A DNA stretch of 64,000 nt from Reticulascus tulasneorum (GCA_001557505.1 LSAX01000002.1:620001-684000); one strand, 5' to 3'. Counted from the stretch's first letter, positions 46,649-57,545 are shown. Numbers and translations are program-made. Notes: generated by a model from the sequence alone, not told the origin.

Positions 46649-49198
46649 ATGGAGGGCGCTCGTGGTATATTGTCCTGTGCTTCCTGCCGGCAACGAAAGT
46701 GAGATCCCTAACTCTAATTGATACTGTCGTCTACTTATCCATTTATAACGCCAGATTGAGATGCGATCGAAAGGAGCCATGCAGCAATTGTACTGCCAGG
46801 AGCTGTACGTGCGTCTACGCGTCGCAATCCCGGGGCCGTAGTTCCGCACAGAGACGAGATGCCAACCACCAGCTCAATAGCCGCATCCGCCATCTGGAGC
46901 AACTCATTGATGCAATAACCACGCGGGACCCGGCTCAAACAAGAAGTTCCTCGGCTCAAGGAGACCGACAGCCTGATGCAGATGCGCTGGGCTCTGTTGA
47001 TCCCAAGGCGGGCGACCATTCGCTCCAACAAGCAAACTCCAATGGATCCCCCCCTACTGAATCGCTTGAGATCAAGCCTGGCCGAATCTTGTCAACCAAC
47101 AAGCAGACAACTTACGTATCCGACACCCACTGGGCAGCAATCTGTAATGACGTAGGCAATTCTCGACATTTTTTTCAACGTCTCACAAGCTGACCAGCTA
47201 TATGATCTCCAAAATAGGTAGCGGACATCAGAAACAGCTTTGATCAGTCCAACTTGGAGGACGATGAGGATGCACTTGAATCTGCCCAAAACGTGGGTCC
47301 TATGCTTCTGGAAGGAGTGCGACCAACTTCGGACATGCGAGATATTCTCTGCGACGTACCGCCTAGGGACGTTGTCGATAGGTTGGTATCTCGATATTTC
47401 AACTCGCCCGGGCACTCGATCGGTATGCATATCTACTCCGCTGTGATCCACAATGACTTATCACACCGCAGGGGTTCTTCATGCTCCGAGTTTCGGGCAA
47501 GAGGTAGGGTCACCCTTCTCACTAGCATGGTCTATAGTTGGTGTTAATGCTTCTCCTAGTACAACCGCTTCTGGCTCGATCCCCAACAAGCTTCAGTTCC
47601 TTGGATCAGTCTGCTCTTTGGAATCATGGCTTCGGGCACCTTCTTGTACATGCGATCACAAGACGTGCTACCAGGCGACCTTGGCAACCCCTCGGAAGTG
47701 ATGGAGGTCTTCCAAAGACGCTCTACCGAATGTCTAATTATTTCCAAATATTTCACAGAGCCATGCCATTACACAATCGAGGCGCTCATGATGAACCTCC
47801 AAAATGAGTTTATCCGACGCCGTGACGCTCATTTAGGTGTGTGGCTCTTGGCAGGTGTTTGTATCCGACTGGCAATGCGCATGGGATATCACCGGGATCC
47901 TGGAGACTATCCGCAGTTCTCTGCCTTTCAAGGGGAGATGAGACGCCGTGTTTGGGCCTGCATCCTACCCCTCGATGCTCTAACTTCCTTCCAGCTAGGT
48001 TTACCTCCCATGATACAAGAGTCGCTATGCGATACACGGCTGCCGCTCAACCTCCTCGACGAAGACTTTGGACCCGGTTCTATTGAGCTTCCTCCTGAGC
48101 GGCCCGAGACGGATCTTACTCCTGTTTCGTATATAATCACGAAAGCAGCACTTATGTCAGTGTTCCGGACAATATTCACTCAAGTCTCGCTGGGGCGGAC
48201 TGAAGCATACGAGGATATCATGGCACTGGATCACCGCCTTCGTAGCGCACACGAGTCGATCACACCACCTTTCCGCATGGTCAGCCTTGAAGAATCTGTC
48301 ACCGCCCCTCCTTACATGTTGATTCGGCGATACACTCTTGAGCTTCTCTTCCAGAAGGCACGATGCATGTTGCATCGCCATCACATGGCAAAGTCCTACC
48401 AGGATCCCAAGTACGATTTTTCAAGGAGATCTTGTGTGGAAGCGGCCATGGCAATTCTGACACATCAAAATAACATGCTCAAAGAGTTACATGTCGGTGG
48501 TCTACTTTACCGAATTAAATCGCTCGTCTCATCTCTTGAGCAAAGCGACTTTTTGCTGGCCTCGATGATTATCTGCCTCGAGGTCAGCTCTCGTGCCCGT
48601 GAGGAGGCAACATTGGGGCATAACTGCGTTGTACAAGGTTTATCGAGGTTTACCCAGCAAGACTTGATCGAAGCTCTCCACAACTCTCACCGTCACTTGG
48701 ATGAGCTGAAGACGAGTTCTGCGGATTGCCAGAAGGCTTTCACAGTTCTTTCGGCCATGTTGCAAAGGTTCTCCGAGAATACAGCCTCACATGAAAGCCA
48801 GCAGTTCTCGCCTGTCAGAAATATCGTTTCTACGAACATTACTGACACAATTCCCCACATTGAACAAGGTTCGTTGCCTGGTCTTTACGATGACTGACAC
48901 CTTGGAGGTATAACTGACTTTCGGGCTCTGTAGGGGATGTAAACACGGGCTTTGGCCACTCGAACAATTTGAACCTAGTGACAGACCCGACGCGGTTGCC
49001 GCAGCTGGCGTTTTCTCCAACAGCTCTCGATACCATCGGATCATTCTTCACTAGCCCAGATGTTGTCAACTGGGTGGGTTTCTCGATCGTTCTGTTCCCC
49101 TTTTGGGTACTTGAGATTACTAACTTCTTCGTAAACAGGACCTTTGGGACACATTTATTCAGAGTTCTTCCACAAGTGAAGATTTTCGTAGTACATGA
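46649..49198 (+). CDS. Zn2Cys6 transcription factor with fungal-specific TF domain
   Basis: Seven exons: 46649-46698, 46755-47151, 47218-47422, 47472-47503, 47560-48868, 48934-49073 and 49139-49198. They give 730 residues with consistent phases. The Zn2Cys6 finger begins at residue 10: C-AS-C-RQRKLR-C-DRKEP-C-SN-C-TARSCT-C. It is split by intron 1 inside RQRK, a common position. A coiled-coil-like stretch (LNSRIRHLEQLIDAI) follows. The fungal_trans domain runs from about 220 (VVDRLVSRYFNS, VLHAPSF, YNRFWLDP, LLAGVCIRLAMRMGYHRDP, EMRRRVWACILPLD). The C-terminus has the frequent signature DTIGSFFTSPDVVNWDLWDTF. Exon 4 is only 32 nt. By family it is a nuclear regulator binding CGG triplets. The next gene downstream in the same orientation is a dehydrogenase, separated by two CGG-rich inverted repeats. 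Confidence 0.92.
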
Positions 49199-49446
49199 GG
49201 GCTATTCACATTTATGTGAGGCCCAGATTTAATTAGCGTTAAATTTAGTTTCAGAAAAGCAGATATCAAAGATCGGACCACTGATCCGCTTTATACAAAG
49301 TGCCCCTGCTATGAGTAATCAGTCCCGTGAATGAGTAGTCCATCTGCACAGACTTGCACGAAGCCTGAAAATGAAAAGAGATGTAGGCATCGGCAACGAT
49401 ACCAGTACGTCCGTAGTTACTTTCGCTGTCAAAGGGATATTTTGAA

Positions 49447-49489
49447 ATCTGCCGCGGACGGAATTGACTGTGGGTCCGTCCGCGCAGAT
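49447..49489. promoter_or_regulatory. CGG-rich inverted repeat 1
   Basis: The left arm ATCTGCCGCGGACGGA (49447-49462) pairs with the right arm TCCGTCCGCGCAGAT (49475-49489). Ten inner bases match perfectly, and five more match after one bulged C. The loop is 12 bases. The arms contain CGG/CCG triplets and a CCGCGG palindrome, the type of target used by Zn2Cys6 dimers. It lies 250 bp after the regulator gene and about 260-300 bp before the dehydrogenase start. It could act as an operator, or as a transcript hairpin in the regulator 3' UTR. Confidence 0.55.
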
Positions 49490-49534
49490 CTGCCAGTGTC
49501 CGTGTGAGCGGTCTGGCTGGGGTACGTCAGCCCC

Positions 49535-49564
49535 GTCCGCGGAGGCTGCGTAGGCTCCGCGGAC
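49535..49564. promoter_or_regulatory. CGG-rich inverted repeat 2
   Basis: GTCCGCGGAG (49535-49544) and CTCCGCGGAC (49555-49564) are perfect reverse complements separated by ten bases. Each arm contains TCCGCGGA, itself palindromic, and the core is shared with inverted repeat 1 (CCGCGGAC). It lies about 185 bp upstream of the dehydrogenase ATG. Confidence 0.55.
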
Positions 49565-49748
49565 TTCGACAGGAGTGTTAACTCCGCAGTTTTCAAGATC
49601 AATAAATATATTGAAGAAATTTCATCAAGATTTGATTTTTCGACGCTCCAGTAGGCTTCATATATATTGAATCAAAACAAGCATCTGCTGTTCGCTATAT
49701 CAATAATTAGCAAGATCCTGTCATATCTTTCACAACAGTCGATTCAAG

Positions 49749-50923
49749 ATGGATAGATGTGAGCCCAAGTACACCGAGAAAGACATGCCTGACTTGGCTG
49801 GTTATGTCGCAATAGTTACTGGAGGTAAATATTCGTTAGCAGCTCAGGTCTTTATCGAATTACTAAGCTTTTACGCAAAGGAAACGGGGGCATTGGATAC
49901 GAGACTGCCAGGCAGCTTGCTCTTCGCAATGCGCGAGTCTATATCGCGAGCCGATCCCGAGAGCGGGTAGACGAGGCAATTCGGCAGATGAACCAGTCTT
50001 GCGGCGGGAAGCAACTCGATCTTTGTTTTCTTGAGCTAGATCTACAGGATCTGAAGTCGGTTAAAGCCGCTGCAACAAGCTTCATACACCAAGAATCGCG
50101 CCTGGACATATTAATCAATAATGCAGGTGTACGTATATACCATGAACTCGGAGCAGCTATCTCTAAGACTGCAGCTGACATGCTTTGAAGATCATGGCTG
50201 TCCCTTTTAAACTCACGACCGACGGATTTGAGTCTCAATGGCAAGTCAACTACCTGGCGCCGTACGTTCTGACGGCGAGCCTCATGCCACTCCTGCTGTC
50301 TACTGCATCAATATCTGGGACCCATGACCGCGTACGAATTGTCAATGTCGCTAGCGAAATAGCCATTTTCATGGGCCCAAAAACGATACAGCTGGATGAT
50401 GTCAATATGCTGCAAGCCAAGGGGATGACCGAGCTGTTGTAAGTGGGGCGGGACGGCCGATTGACTTCGGCACAGCTAACATTTTTACAATAGGCAGCGT
50501 TACGCTCACTCGAAACAAGCCTCTATTCGTCATGCAGGTGAACTAAATAATCGATATAGCTCTCAGGGTGAGTTTGTCAAATCCAATTGCGTTTCCTAAA
50601 ACTAGTGTCTCACTGAAACCCTAGGAGTTACTGCGTACAGCGTACACCCCGGTGTAGTCCGCTCAGGCTTACAAAACAACGATCCGACACTGATGGGTCG
50701 TGCCATCCGAGTGACGCTAGCAATGAGTGCAACCACGACGCTGGACTGTTCACTCAACTCGCTATTTTGCGCCACTAGTCCGGTTGCGCCGACACGAGGT
50801 CAAGGCAAGTTTTTTGTGCCGGTTGCAAAGGTGAATTCGAAGGCGGACAAATGGCTCAACGACAGCAAAGGAAACTCAAAACTTTGGGAGCATAGTGAGG
50901 CCGAATTGCAGCGTCTCAGGTAG
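49749..50923 (+). CDS. Short-chain dehydrogenase/reductase
   Basis: Five exons: 49749-49824, 49881-50128, 50191-50438, 50494-50567 and 50625-50923. They give 314 residues, all phases consistent. The cofactor motif TGGNGGIGYETA (about 24-35) is rebuilt across intron 1. Next come LDLQDLKSVK, LDILINNAG (NNAG stabilising motif) split from IMAVPF by intron 2, NYLAPYVLTASLMPLL, and IVNVASE with the catalytic Ser region. The catalytic YAHSK (YxxxK) is encoded by exon 4. HPGVVRSG follows and the end is a basic/acidic tail. It is the retinol-dehydrogenase/WW-oxidoreductase-like type, about 310 residues, cytosolic, NAD(P)-dependent. The ASR after the second strand (YIASRSRERV) favours NADP. Two CGG-rich inverted repeats lie in its upstream region. 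Confidence 0.9.
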
Positions 50924-51342
50924 CCCGTCGTGAAGTGAATTGGAACTTCCAGCCCACTCTGGAACTGTACTGTTAGATTAGACGTATGAAGATAATATTA
51001 GAGTTTAACCCCGACGATTTCGTTACTTTCGCCTTGATTTCGTGCAATCTGATGTCTGCGGATGCATTAATTGATAACCTTGACATTCATGTCATCGAAA
51101 CGTTGCCCTGGATTCTCAGGCTATTCCTCTGCTGCTCTTGTATGAGGTTCGTCCGCATTTCTAGCCTGTGATGAATTGGTGGATCCACGTAGCAGATCCG
51201 CAGAGATGTCCGTCCAGCGCACTTCTCAATATACGCGACGCAAGTGAAAGGAGAGGCCGCCCTGCTTTGACTTGAAACTGCCCAAAGATCCAAAGTGACA
51301 TGAGGAACACCAGAGCACCGCCAGATAAGGCACGGTTTGCCT
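50924..51342. other. 0.4-kb convergent intergenic region
   Basis: This gap lies between the dehydrogenase and GPI-protein stop codons. Nothing recognisable was seen. Confidence 0.5.
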
Positions 51343-52118
51343 TTATAACAACAGTAGGCACCAAGATGCGGCCAGCAGTATAATTCCATGCCCAAAGCCT
51401 CTGTTCGAGCCAGTCGCCATACTGGTTGTTGTTGATGGTGTAGCGGTATCTAGCGTCTTTGTAGCGGCCCCAAGTCCGCTCGTTATTGTCTCCGTCGCTG
51501 ACGGCGCCTTGGTTACAGTTGGTGTCGGGTCGTCGTCATCACTAGACTCGGAATTCTCCACACATCGGTTATTATTGTCACATGTGTAGCCAGCTTTGCA
51601 GCAGGTTCCATCTAAGCAAATATCCGTGCCGCTGTTAAGAGTGTTAGCGCAGTCGCATGGGAAGGAAGATACGACGATGTACCTAGGACAGAATAGGCAC
51701 TGCATGTTCGCCGCGTCGCACATTTCGCCAGGGCGGCAGCATAATGTTCCGCTGGGACACATGAGCTCGCTGTAAGCAGTGCGTTAGTCTTTTTCTGCGA
51801 AACCAAACAGTTGCAATGTTGAGCTCACTCGGAAGCGCAAGTCGGAGGTGCAGTCGGCGGCGTATCGATTTCGGTGCATGGCGAGAGGGCCATGTTGAGA
51901 ACGCAGGACTTCTCAACCCCGCCAACGCACTCATATGGACAGACACACCATTGGTCGCCGCAGAAGTACTCGGTTCGTGCAGCAAGACTCCCATAAGCTG
52001 ATGATTGATCGCGGGCAATCGCTGGTCCGCCCGCTAGAAAGCCGAATGCCTGGGTGTTCGCGGTTACTAGTGTGGCCACTGCCACTGACAGAGCGATGGA
52101 GTTATAAAAGTACAACAT
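51343..52118 (-). CDS. GPI-anchored cysteine-rich secreted protein
   Basis: Three exons: 52118-51829, 51769-51683 and 51631-51343. They give 221 residues. I start at the internal ATG before the signal peptide MLYFYNSIALSVAVATLVTA. The mature protein has two or three small knot-like modules rich in cysteines: CGDQWCVCPYECVGG, MCPSGTLCCRPGEMCD and ICLDGTCCKAGYTCDNNNRC. An acidic spacer (SSDDDDPTP), a Thr/Ser-rich stalk and a hydrophobic tail (GIILLAASWCLLLL) form a GPI signal. Intron 2 (51 nt, GTACAT, GCTAAC branch, ACAG) has a length divisible by three with no stop, so a retained form would add 17 residues with two cysteines. Function is unknown, likely a cell-wall or plasma-membrane protein. 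Confidence 0.82.
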
Positions 52119-54420
52119 CGCGGACGAGATCAAGGTACAATTTGGACAAAGCACAAAATCCAGAGAATGAGTAGTGCCTAGCAGGTAGCTGGGGAGGTCG
52201 GGTTCCGGGCCACAATATATCAAGTACCCAACAGAAGCTGCTACCCCTGTTGCTGCGACGCTGGGGAAGTATGTAGGCCTTCAGCCGCAATGTCTACATG
52301 CCTCCAAGAAACTCATCCAGGCTAGCTCTCCGTGCTAGTAGAAACGCATTCGGGAAGGGCGATGCCTTAGCGTTTATCTTAATGCCAATCATGTTCAAGT
52401 AAGATTGGCGTTGGTGTCTCAACGGGTAGTGGCAGATCTGTGATAGGCGAGAACGGCCAATCTTGATTAAATGCTTGCATCTCATTGACTGGGGTAACGA
52501 TCTAAGAATCAAAGACCTAAAGTCCTAGAGCCTGGTGGTCAGTCACGGGCGACATGGCAGTAATATAGCACAATTATTGATAGTCAAGGTGCGTGCTCTG
52601 GGATTTGAGTCCCCGATTCGTCTAAAATTTGGCAGATAAGAGATGGTTTGTGGTGCCATTGTTGCCTGGGGCCTGCCAATAGTCCATGGTCAGATTCTTG
52701 GCAACAGCACACACCTTTTTTGTCGTCGTTCTAATTGAAAAGAGGGCAGTAGAAACGCCACAATCCGAATGAGGAAAATCAAGCATACCAAGGCATTAGA
52801 GGCGAGATAAAAGAGCAAGGGGATTGGTTCCGTCCACGGGTTGAGTCCGCACTCCGTTCGCAAGCCTTGTTGCTCGCTTTGACCTGGACACTCTTGTAGT
52901 CTTCGTTGGGTTAGATGCCCAATTGAATCTAGCAATCTTCAAAACTCGAGAAGTTTGCTAAATGCTCCACCACCAACTGCGAACGTTGGAATATGCTTAA
53001 CCACCCCGGCCAGCACTAAATCCATATGCTCCACTCCCAAAACTAGAATCCCGGCTCCGATGTAATTGAGAGGTCTCATAAGGCATATCCACTATATAAA
53101 TGGAGTGCATCAACGACCGATTGGATATTGCTGGTGTGTGGCTAAAATAATTGCAAGCCGAATTGTCTACGACCATCTCCTCCACCCGCAACTGCTTTGG
53201 AACAAGAAGCCTTTCCGGATTATTCGAAGCTCAGCTTCCTATATTTCAAACATTTGCTCTCCAGCCATGCTCAATGACATCGAATCGTTCTTCACGAGCC
53301 CAAACGCTATAAGCTCTTTACTCATTCTAGCAGAGATATTATTAGGCCACTCAAGTTGGTTGAAAGAGCTCGCCTCGCACATCTGACGAATTCTGTCGAG
53401 TCTGAGGTAGCAGAATTGCGCGTATCAGATAATATTCAGGAGGTTTAGGGTGAATCCACTTGCACAGTGGTTGGTACAACTGAATCTGTTGTGATGCGTC
53501 CAGGTAGGTGAATGAAAACAAAGCCGTGGCAAATGTATCTAGCTCGATCTATTCCGGGGCACAAACTGAGCTGCATCTCGATGGGCTGTTCAGGAAAGTC
53601 TTGCTAATGAACAGTTCCCTTAAATAGATTGTGCTGGATATGACAAAGAATGAGATGACCAGGGGACGTCGGAAGAGCAGCCATCTACCGGAATCTGGAG
53701 CGTTGGCTCTAATCAAGTGATGGTAATTTCAAGTCTAGCTCGGCAAAATCAGGTACTATGTAGCTGGTCCTTGGCTCGAGCTGGCAAGAAGTCTTTTCTG
53801 CACTTGGTTACTCCAAAATGTTCGGATGTACACTCTCGGACGAGCCAACCTACATGTGTTACTTTGCTGCGCCGCCTATCTTATGCGGCACCTTACAGAC
53901 TGATAGGATAATGAACTAGCACGAGGAGGCACGAGGACTGCATCCTGAAACACAATTGTCACTATGAGCTCCTTGATTGATTCATCACTTTTGCGGGGAC
54001 AGGCAACTTAAGCTGCGCTCCGATGCGGGATGTTCATCAATCCACCAAGCTCCTATGGTGGCGTTTGAACAGCCAATTGTAACGCAGTCGCTTCGCCGAC
54101 GTCCAAGGCACCACCAGTCAGCCGCATGTGGCACGACGCCACCTCCGAGCTGAGTACCAACAGTGTAACCGTGATTGCGACGACGGCGAACAGGTGAGCA
54201 AGCCATGGTGGAGGCTGTATTTGGAACTGGACGGCCGCAAGCTCTCACGGCATTGGATGCGTTCATTTAGAAAAGTCCGACATACGAACTCCTAGGATCC
54301 GACGGCTGATACCTGGATCTGCCAGAGAAGCCCTAATTGTTAGCATCAATGCCTCGAGATTGTTTAGGAAGACGCAAGTTCGTGTTTATCAGCCTTGACC
54401 CCGATGGAGTCTGTCGGCAT
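52119..54420. other. 2.3-kb intergenic region
   Basis: This region lies between the divergent GPI-protein and tyrosinase-vWA genes. It contains a short stretch resembling the C-terminus of a Zn2Cys6 regulator (53255-53311, listed separately). Other frames are at most 106 codons without motifs. No terminal repeats were recognised. Confidence 0.45.
53255..53311 (+). pseudogene. Relic resembling a Zn2Cys6 regulator C-terminus
   Basis: Translated in frame, this stretch reads CSPAMLNDIESFFTSPNAI. The regulator at 46649-49198 has FSPTALDTIGSFFTSPDVV; 10 of 19 residues are identical, including the rare SFFTSP. Downstream the frame continues without the expected W-D ending and soon stops, and upstream no fungal TF domain is visible. 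I read it as a decayed copy, though a chance match over 19 residues is possible. Confidence 0.35.
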
Positions 54421-54428
54421 TATAAATA
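54421..54428 (+). promoter_or_regulatory. Putative TATA box of the tyrosinase-vWA gene
   Basis: TATAAATA lies 100 bp upstream of the ATG at 54528 on the coding strand, a good fungal TATA match at a typical distance. Confidence 0.5.
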
Positions 54429-54527
54429 CTCGAGGACTTCCTTTGCATCGATTTACGACGACATGGACAAGAACTCTTAATCCAATACTTAACTTCGGTC
54501 GAACTTGCCGTTTAAAGCCTATTTAAA

Positions 54528-57500
54528 ATGGCGAAAACGATGATTTCAAGACCCCATGGGTTTCACCATTTCCTTTATATCTCCTTGCAGCTGATATGCC
54601 TTTCCGTTTCCGGTGTCTTGGGGCAAGATCCGGATACCTCGACGGCCGACTGGCTTCAGATTCCAGTGGCCGACATAGATGGCTTCTCTCCAACTCCATG
54701 GCTCTGTGGAGGTGCGAGCCCAAACCCTCAAACCGTACTTGAATTCCACCGGAACTGGCATTGTACCAACCCGGACCACAGCAGCACTAGTTGGGGTCGT
54801 CGGTTCTTCGGCTTCCACAAACAGTTCCTTCTCGGTTACAATCGCTATCAAGCCTCTATTGGGAAACCCTTTGTCCAGACTTGGATCGCGGGGAGAGATT
54901 CGCCCATTCCAGTTGGACATGACACGCGAACGCCAGACACCAAGTGCAACCGCTGCATTGACTTACCAAACACCTTCAAGGTTCCTGCGTTAAGTGGCAC
55001 AATCAACACCTTCGCCACTGTGAATGACATAGGTAATGCAGTCGTCGGATGGCACAACAACAATCATGGAAATATCGCCTTGTCTGGAACTTGCAATGGC
55101 GGTTGTGGTTCCGGCGGTCCTGCTTGCGGAGATATGAACTGTCCTGCCACGTCACCTCGCGATCCAATCTTTTACCGATACCATCACGTCTTCGATGATA
55201 TCCAAAACTCGTGGCGCACTCTCCAGCCGACGGATATCGCTATTGTCTTGGATCGTTCTGGAAGCATGTCCAGCCAAACTGAAGGAGGCGGTACCAAACT
55301 GGACGCTGCGAAACAAGCCGCCGCACTCTTCGCAGACCTTCTAGAGGACGGTTCTAGTCACAAGGTTGGCCTGGTATCTTTTTCGACCACGGCGAGCACT
55401 ACACCAGACTTGCCGCTCACTGACATTGCCGCGGCGCCTGCAGCGCTCGCTGCTGCCATGTCTAATCTAGTGGCAGATGGGTTAACTAGCATCGGAGATG
55501 GGCTCGCTAAGGCGCAGAGTCTTGTCAACACGGGTCCTGAGCAGCGAAAGGCGATCTTGCTCCTCACAGACGGCGTAGAAAACAGTCCTCCAACCATTGC
55601 AAGCGTTATCCCTTCTCTCGGCGACACCCATATTTGCTCCGTCGGGTTTGGCAACGCTGGTGATCTCGACGGCGCCAAGCTACAGAGTCTTTCAGAGCAA
55701 CAAGGCGGGATTTACATCAGCACCCCAAACAACCTCGAGCTTAAGAAATATTTCGTGTTTTGTTTTGCCAATATATTTGACACGTTCGTTGGCGAGGACC
55801 CCTTGGCAGTGTTGCAAGCCGCAGATGCCGTCTCTCCGCCAACCGTTCACTTCTCCTCTTTGGATGAGAAACTCGTCTTCATTCTTAGCTGGGGCAGCGA
55901 TACGGCCCCTGGTAATTTGTCGCTTTCCATCACTTCCCCATCCGGGAGTGTGGTTGATCTGTCGGCACCTGGCGTCGAGAGCAAATTCGGTGCGTCGTGG
56001 CACATTGTGCGGATCGCGTTGCCATATTATGGCGAAGGGGTCGGAAACTGGACCGCCCGCGCCGTCCGTCCCATACAGAACTACATCAACGGATTCACCT
56101 CAAGATCATTTTCACAGTTTGAAGAAGGTGTTGCACTTGTCCAGAACCAGATTGCTACACTCTGTCCCGGCGGTTGCAACAAAACTCTCTACTACGAAGA
56201 TGAGCTTGCAGGTGCCCAGACCTTCGACCAACGTACTTCGGTGTATGCCACCGCTCTCTTCAGTCAGACTCTATTGAGCAACATCACTCGGCCTTTGGAT
56301 GCAAAGGAGTTCCTCTCGGCGCTTGAGAGCGGCATTTTTGACTTGTTGTTATACAGTTCCCAGTACACCGTAGGCGAGCAGCCGTACGATCGCGCTCTCG
56401 CGGACGCTCTTTGTGAACAAAGATTCAAGAGCATTGTGGGCGATAACCGCGCGACAGGCAGCGCCGCGGAGATTCTACGCTGCGCTGGAGCAGTCCGTGG
56501 CTACGGTGGAAACTATACCACACTCGAGCCTTCGGCCTCGAGGCTACTTGATGGACCAGCAGAACTTCGATGGCCCCCGGGAGTCCTCGATGCATCGTTC
56601 GAAGTCAGCGCTATCAATCTCAATGTGTCATCTGTTCAAGCCACGTTCGGCGGCAATACCTCTGCAGTGCTTGCGGTCGGTAATCGGGGTATTGACGAAG
56701 AATACTTCATCACCGTCCTTGCTCGCTCCGTAGCTGCGGTCAGCCCCTTTAAGTATCGCAATAACACTTACACGTCGGAGATCCTTCACCCTACATTTCA
56801 CATTCCTATAACCCAATGGCCTGAATGCGGATACAGCCGCATCAACGCGACAGTGGATGTCACTCGCCCAACGGCAAGCTTGGCGGAGCTCCTCTCCAAG
56901 CCTCCGCCTTCTAATGGCGGATACTACAGCAACAACACAGGCAACAGCGGTAACACGACCTCGAGCGGTTATAGTGACCTCGGCCCCCGGGGAAAGGCTG
57001 CTGTAGCCTTAGGTAACGTTACCGTCCTCACTGAGACCATAACATTCCCGCTCTTCGACGACGGCTCGAACGGAGATACAACGGCTGATGATCATTACTG
57101 GGAAGTCGATTTGCCACAGGACATCACGAAGTTCGATGGCGACTATCATTTCCATGCCTACTTCACTCTCTGCCAAACGGAATCATGTGGCACCGAGAAA
57201 TGCATAAAGCGCGAGGCTCAGCAGACTATCACGGTGTTGACTAAAATCGATTCGGCATCAAAAGTCACAATCGAGCATCTACCAGGAGGCTATTCAGGCC
57301 GGTCAGTTCGACTAGTTAAAATCTTACCTGCCAGCTCGACAGGCATGCCACTTGGGGCTGGCTACGGTGACCATCTCGTTGTTAACGGCGTCGGCGACAT
57401 CAACATCCAGAGCGTCGACGACCTGGAAGGGTTGGGAACGTATCAAATTGTTGTAGATTTCGCTCCTGGTGGATACAGTAAGCCAATTCTGACTGTTGGG

Positions 57501-57545
57501 CAATACGGCCGCCCGAATACAGTGATCAAGATTGAGTTGTCATAG
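54528..57545 (+). CDS. Secreted tyrosinase-like/von Willebrand A fusion protein
   Basis: A single exon of 1005 residues. A hydrophobic signal segment (about 13-32) is followed by a tyrosinase-like domain, about 50-230. Candidate CuA histidines are H74, H78, H84 and H97 (the last in RRFFGFHKQFLLGYN). The CuB site is H176-x3-H180 (WHNNNHGN) plus H219/H220 in SPRDPIFYRYHHVFDDIQNSW. Five residues later a von Willebrand A domain starts: DIAIVLDRSGSMSS (MIDAS D242, S244, S246), DGLTSIGDGL (MIDAS Thr) and AILLLTDGVENS (MIDAS Asp). A beta-sandwich-like region (about 430-520, SLSITSPSGSVVDL) and a further 450 residues with many NxS/T sites, a Gly/Asn/Ser-rich linker (about 805-825) and a cysteine pair region (CQTESCGTEKC) complete it. 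Inference: an extracellular copper protein with a metal-dependent adhesion module. The reaction is unknown. Confidence 0.85.
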   Translation: MAKTMISRPHGFHHFLYISLQLICLSVSGVLGQDPDTSTADWLQIPVADIDGFSPTPWLCGGASPNPQTVLEFHRNWHCTNPDHSSTSWGRRFFGFHKQFLLGYNRYQASIGKPFVQTWIAGRDSPIPVGHDTRTPDTKCNRCIDLPNTFKVPALSGTINTFATVNDIGNAVVGWHNNNHGNIALSGTCNGGCGSGGPACGDMNCPATSPRDPIFYRYHHVFDDIQNSWRTLQPTDIAIVLDRSGSMSSQTEGGGTKLDAAKQAAALFADLLEDGSSHKVGLVSFSTTASTTPDLPLTDIAAAPAALAAAMSNLVADGLTSIGDGLAKAQSLVNTGPEQRKAILLLTDGVENSPPTIASVIPSLGDTHICSVGFGNAGDLDGAKLQSLSEQQGGIYISTPNNLELKKYFVFCFANIFDTFVGEDPLAVLQAADAVSPPTVHFSSLDEKLVFILSWGSDTAPGNLSLSITSPSGSVVDLSAPGVESKFGASWHIVRIALPYYGEGVGNWTARAVRPIQNYINGFTSRSFSQFEEGVALVQNQIATLCPGGCNKTLYYEDELAGAQTFDQRTSVYATALFSQTLLSNITRPLDAKEFLSALESGIFDLLLYSSQYTVGEQPYDRALADALCEQRFKSIVGDNRATGSAAEILRCAGAVRGYGGNYTTLEPSASRLLDGPAELRWPPGVLDASFEVSAINLNVSSVQATFGGNTSAVLAVGNRGIDEEYFITVLARSVAAVSPFKYRNNTYTSEILHPTFHIPITQWPECGYSRINATVDVTRPTASLAELLSKPPPSNGGYYSNNTGNSGNTTSSGYSDLGPRGKAAVALGNVTVLTETITFPLFDDGSNGDTTADDHYWEVDLPQDITKFDGDYHFHAYFTLCQTESCGTEKCIKREAQQTITVLTKIDSASKVTIEHLPGGYSGRSVRLVKILPASSTGMPLGAGYGDHLVVNGVGDINIQSVDDLEGLGTYQIVVDFAPGGYSKPILTVGQYGRPNTVIKIELS

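Noticed and set aside
52591..52625. tRNA-like TTGAGTCCCCGATTC segment
   Set aside because: It resembles a T-arm only superficially. No matching acceptor, D or anticodon stems are present around it.
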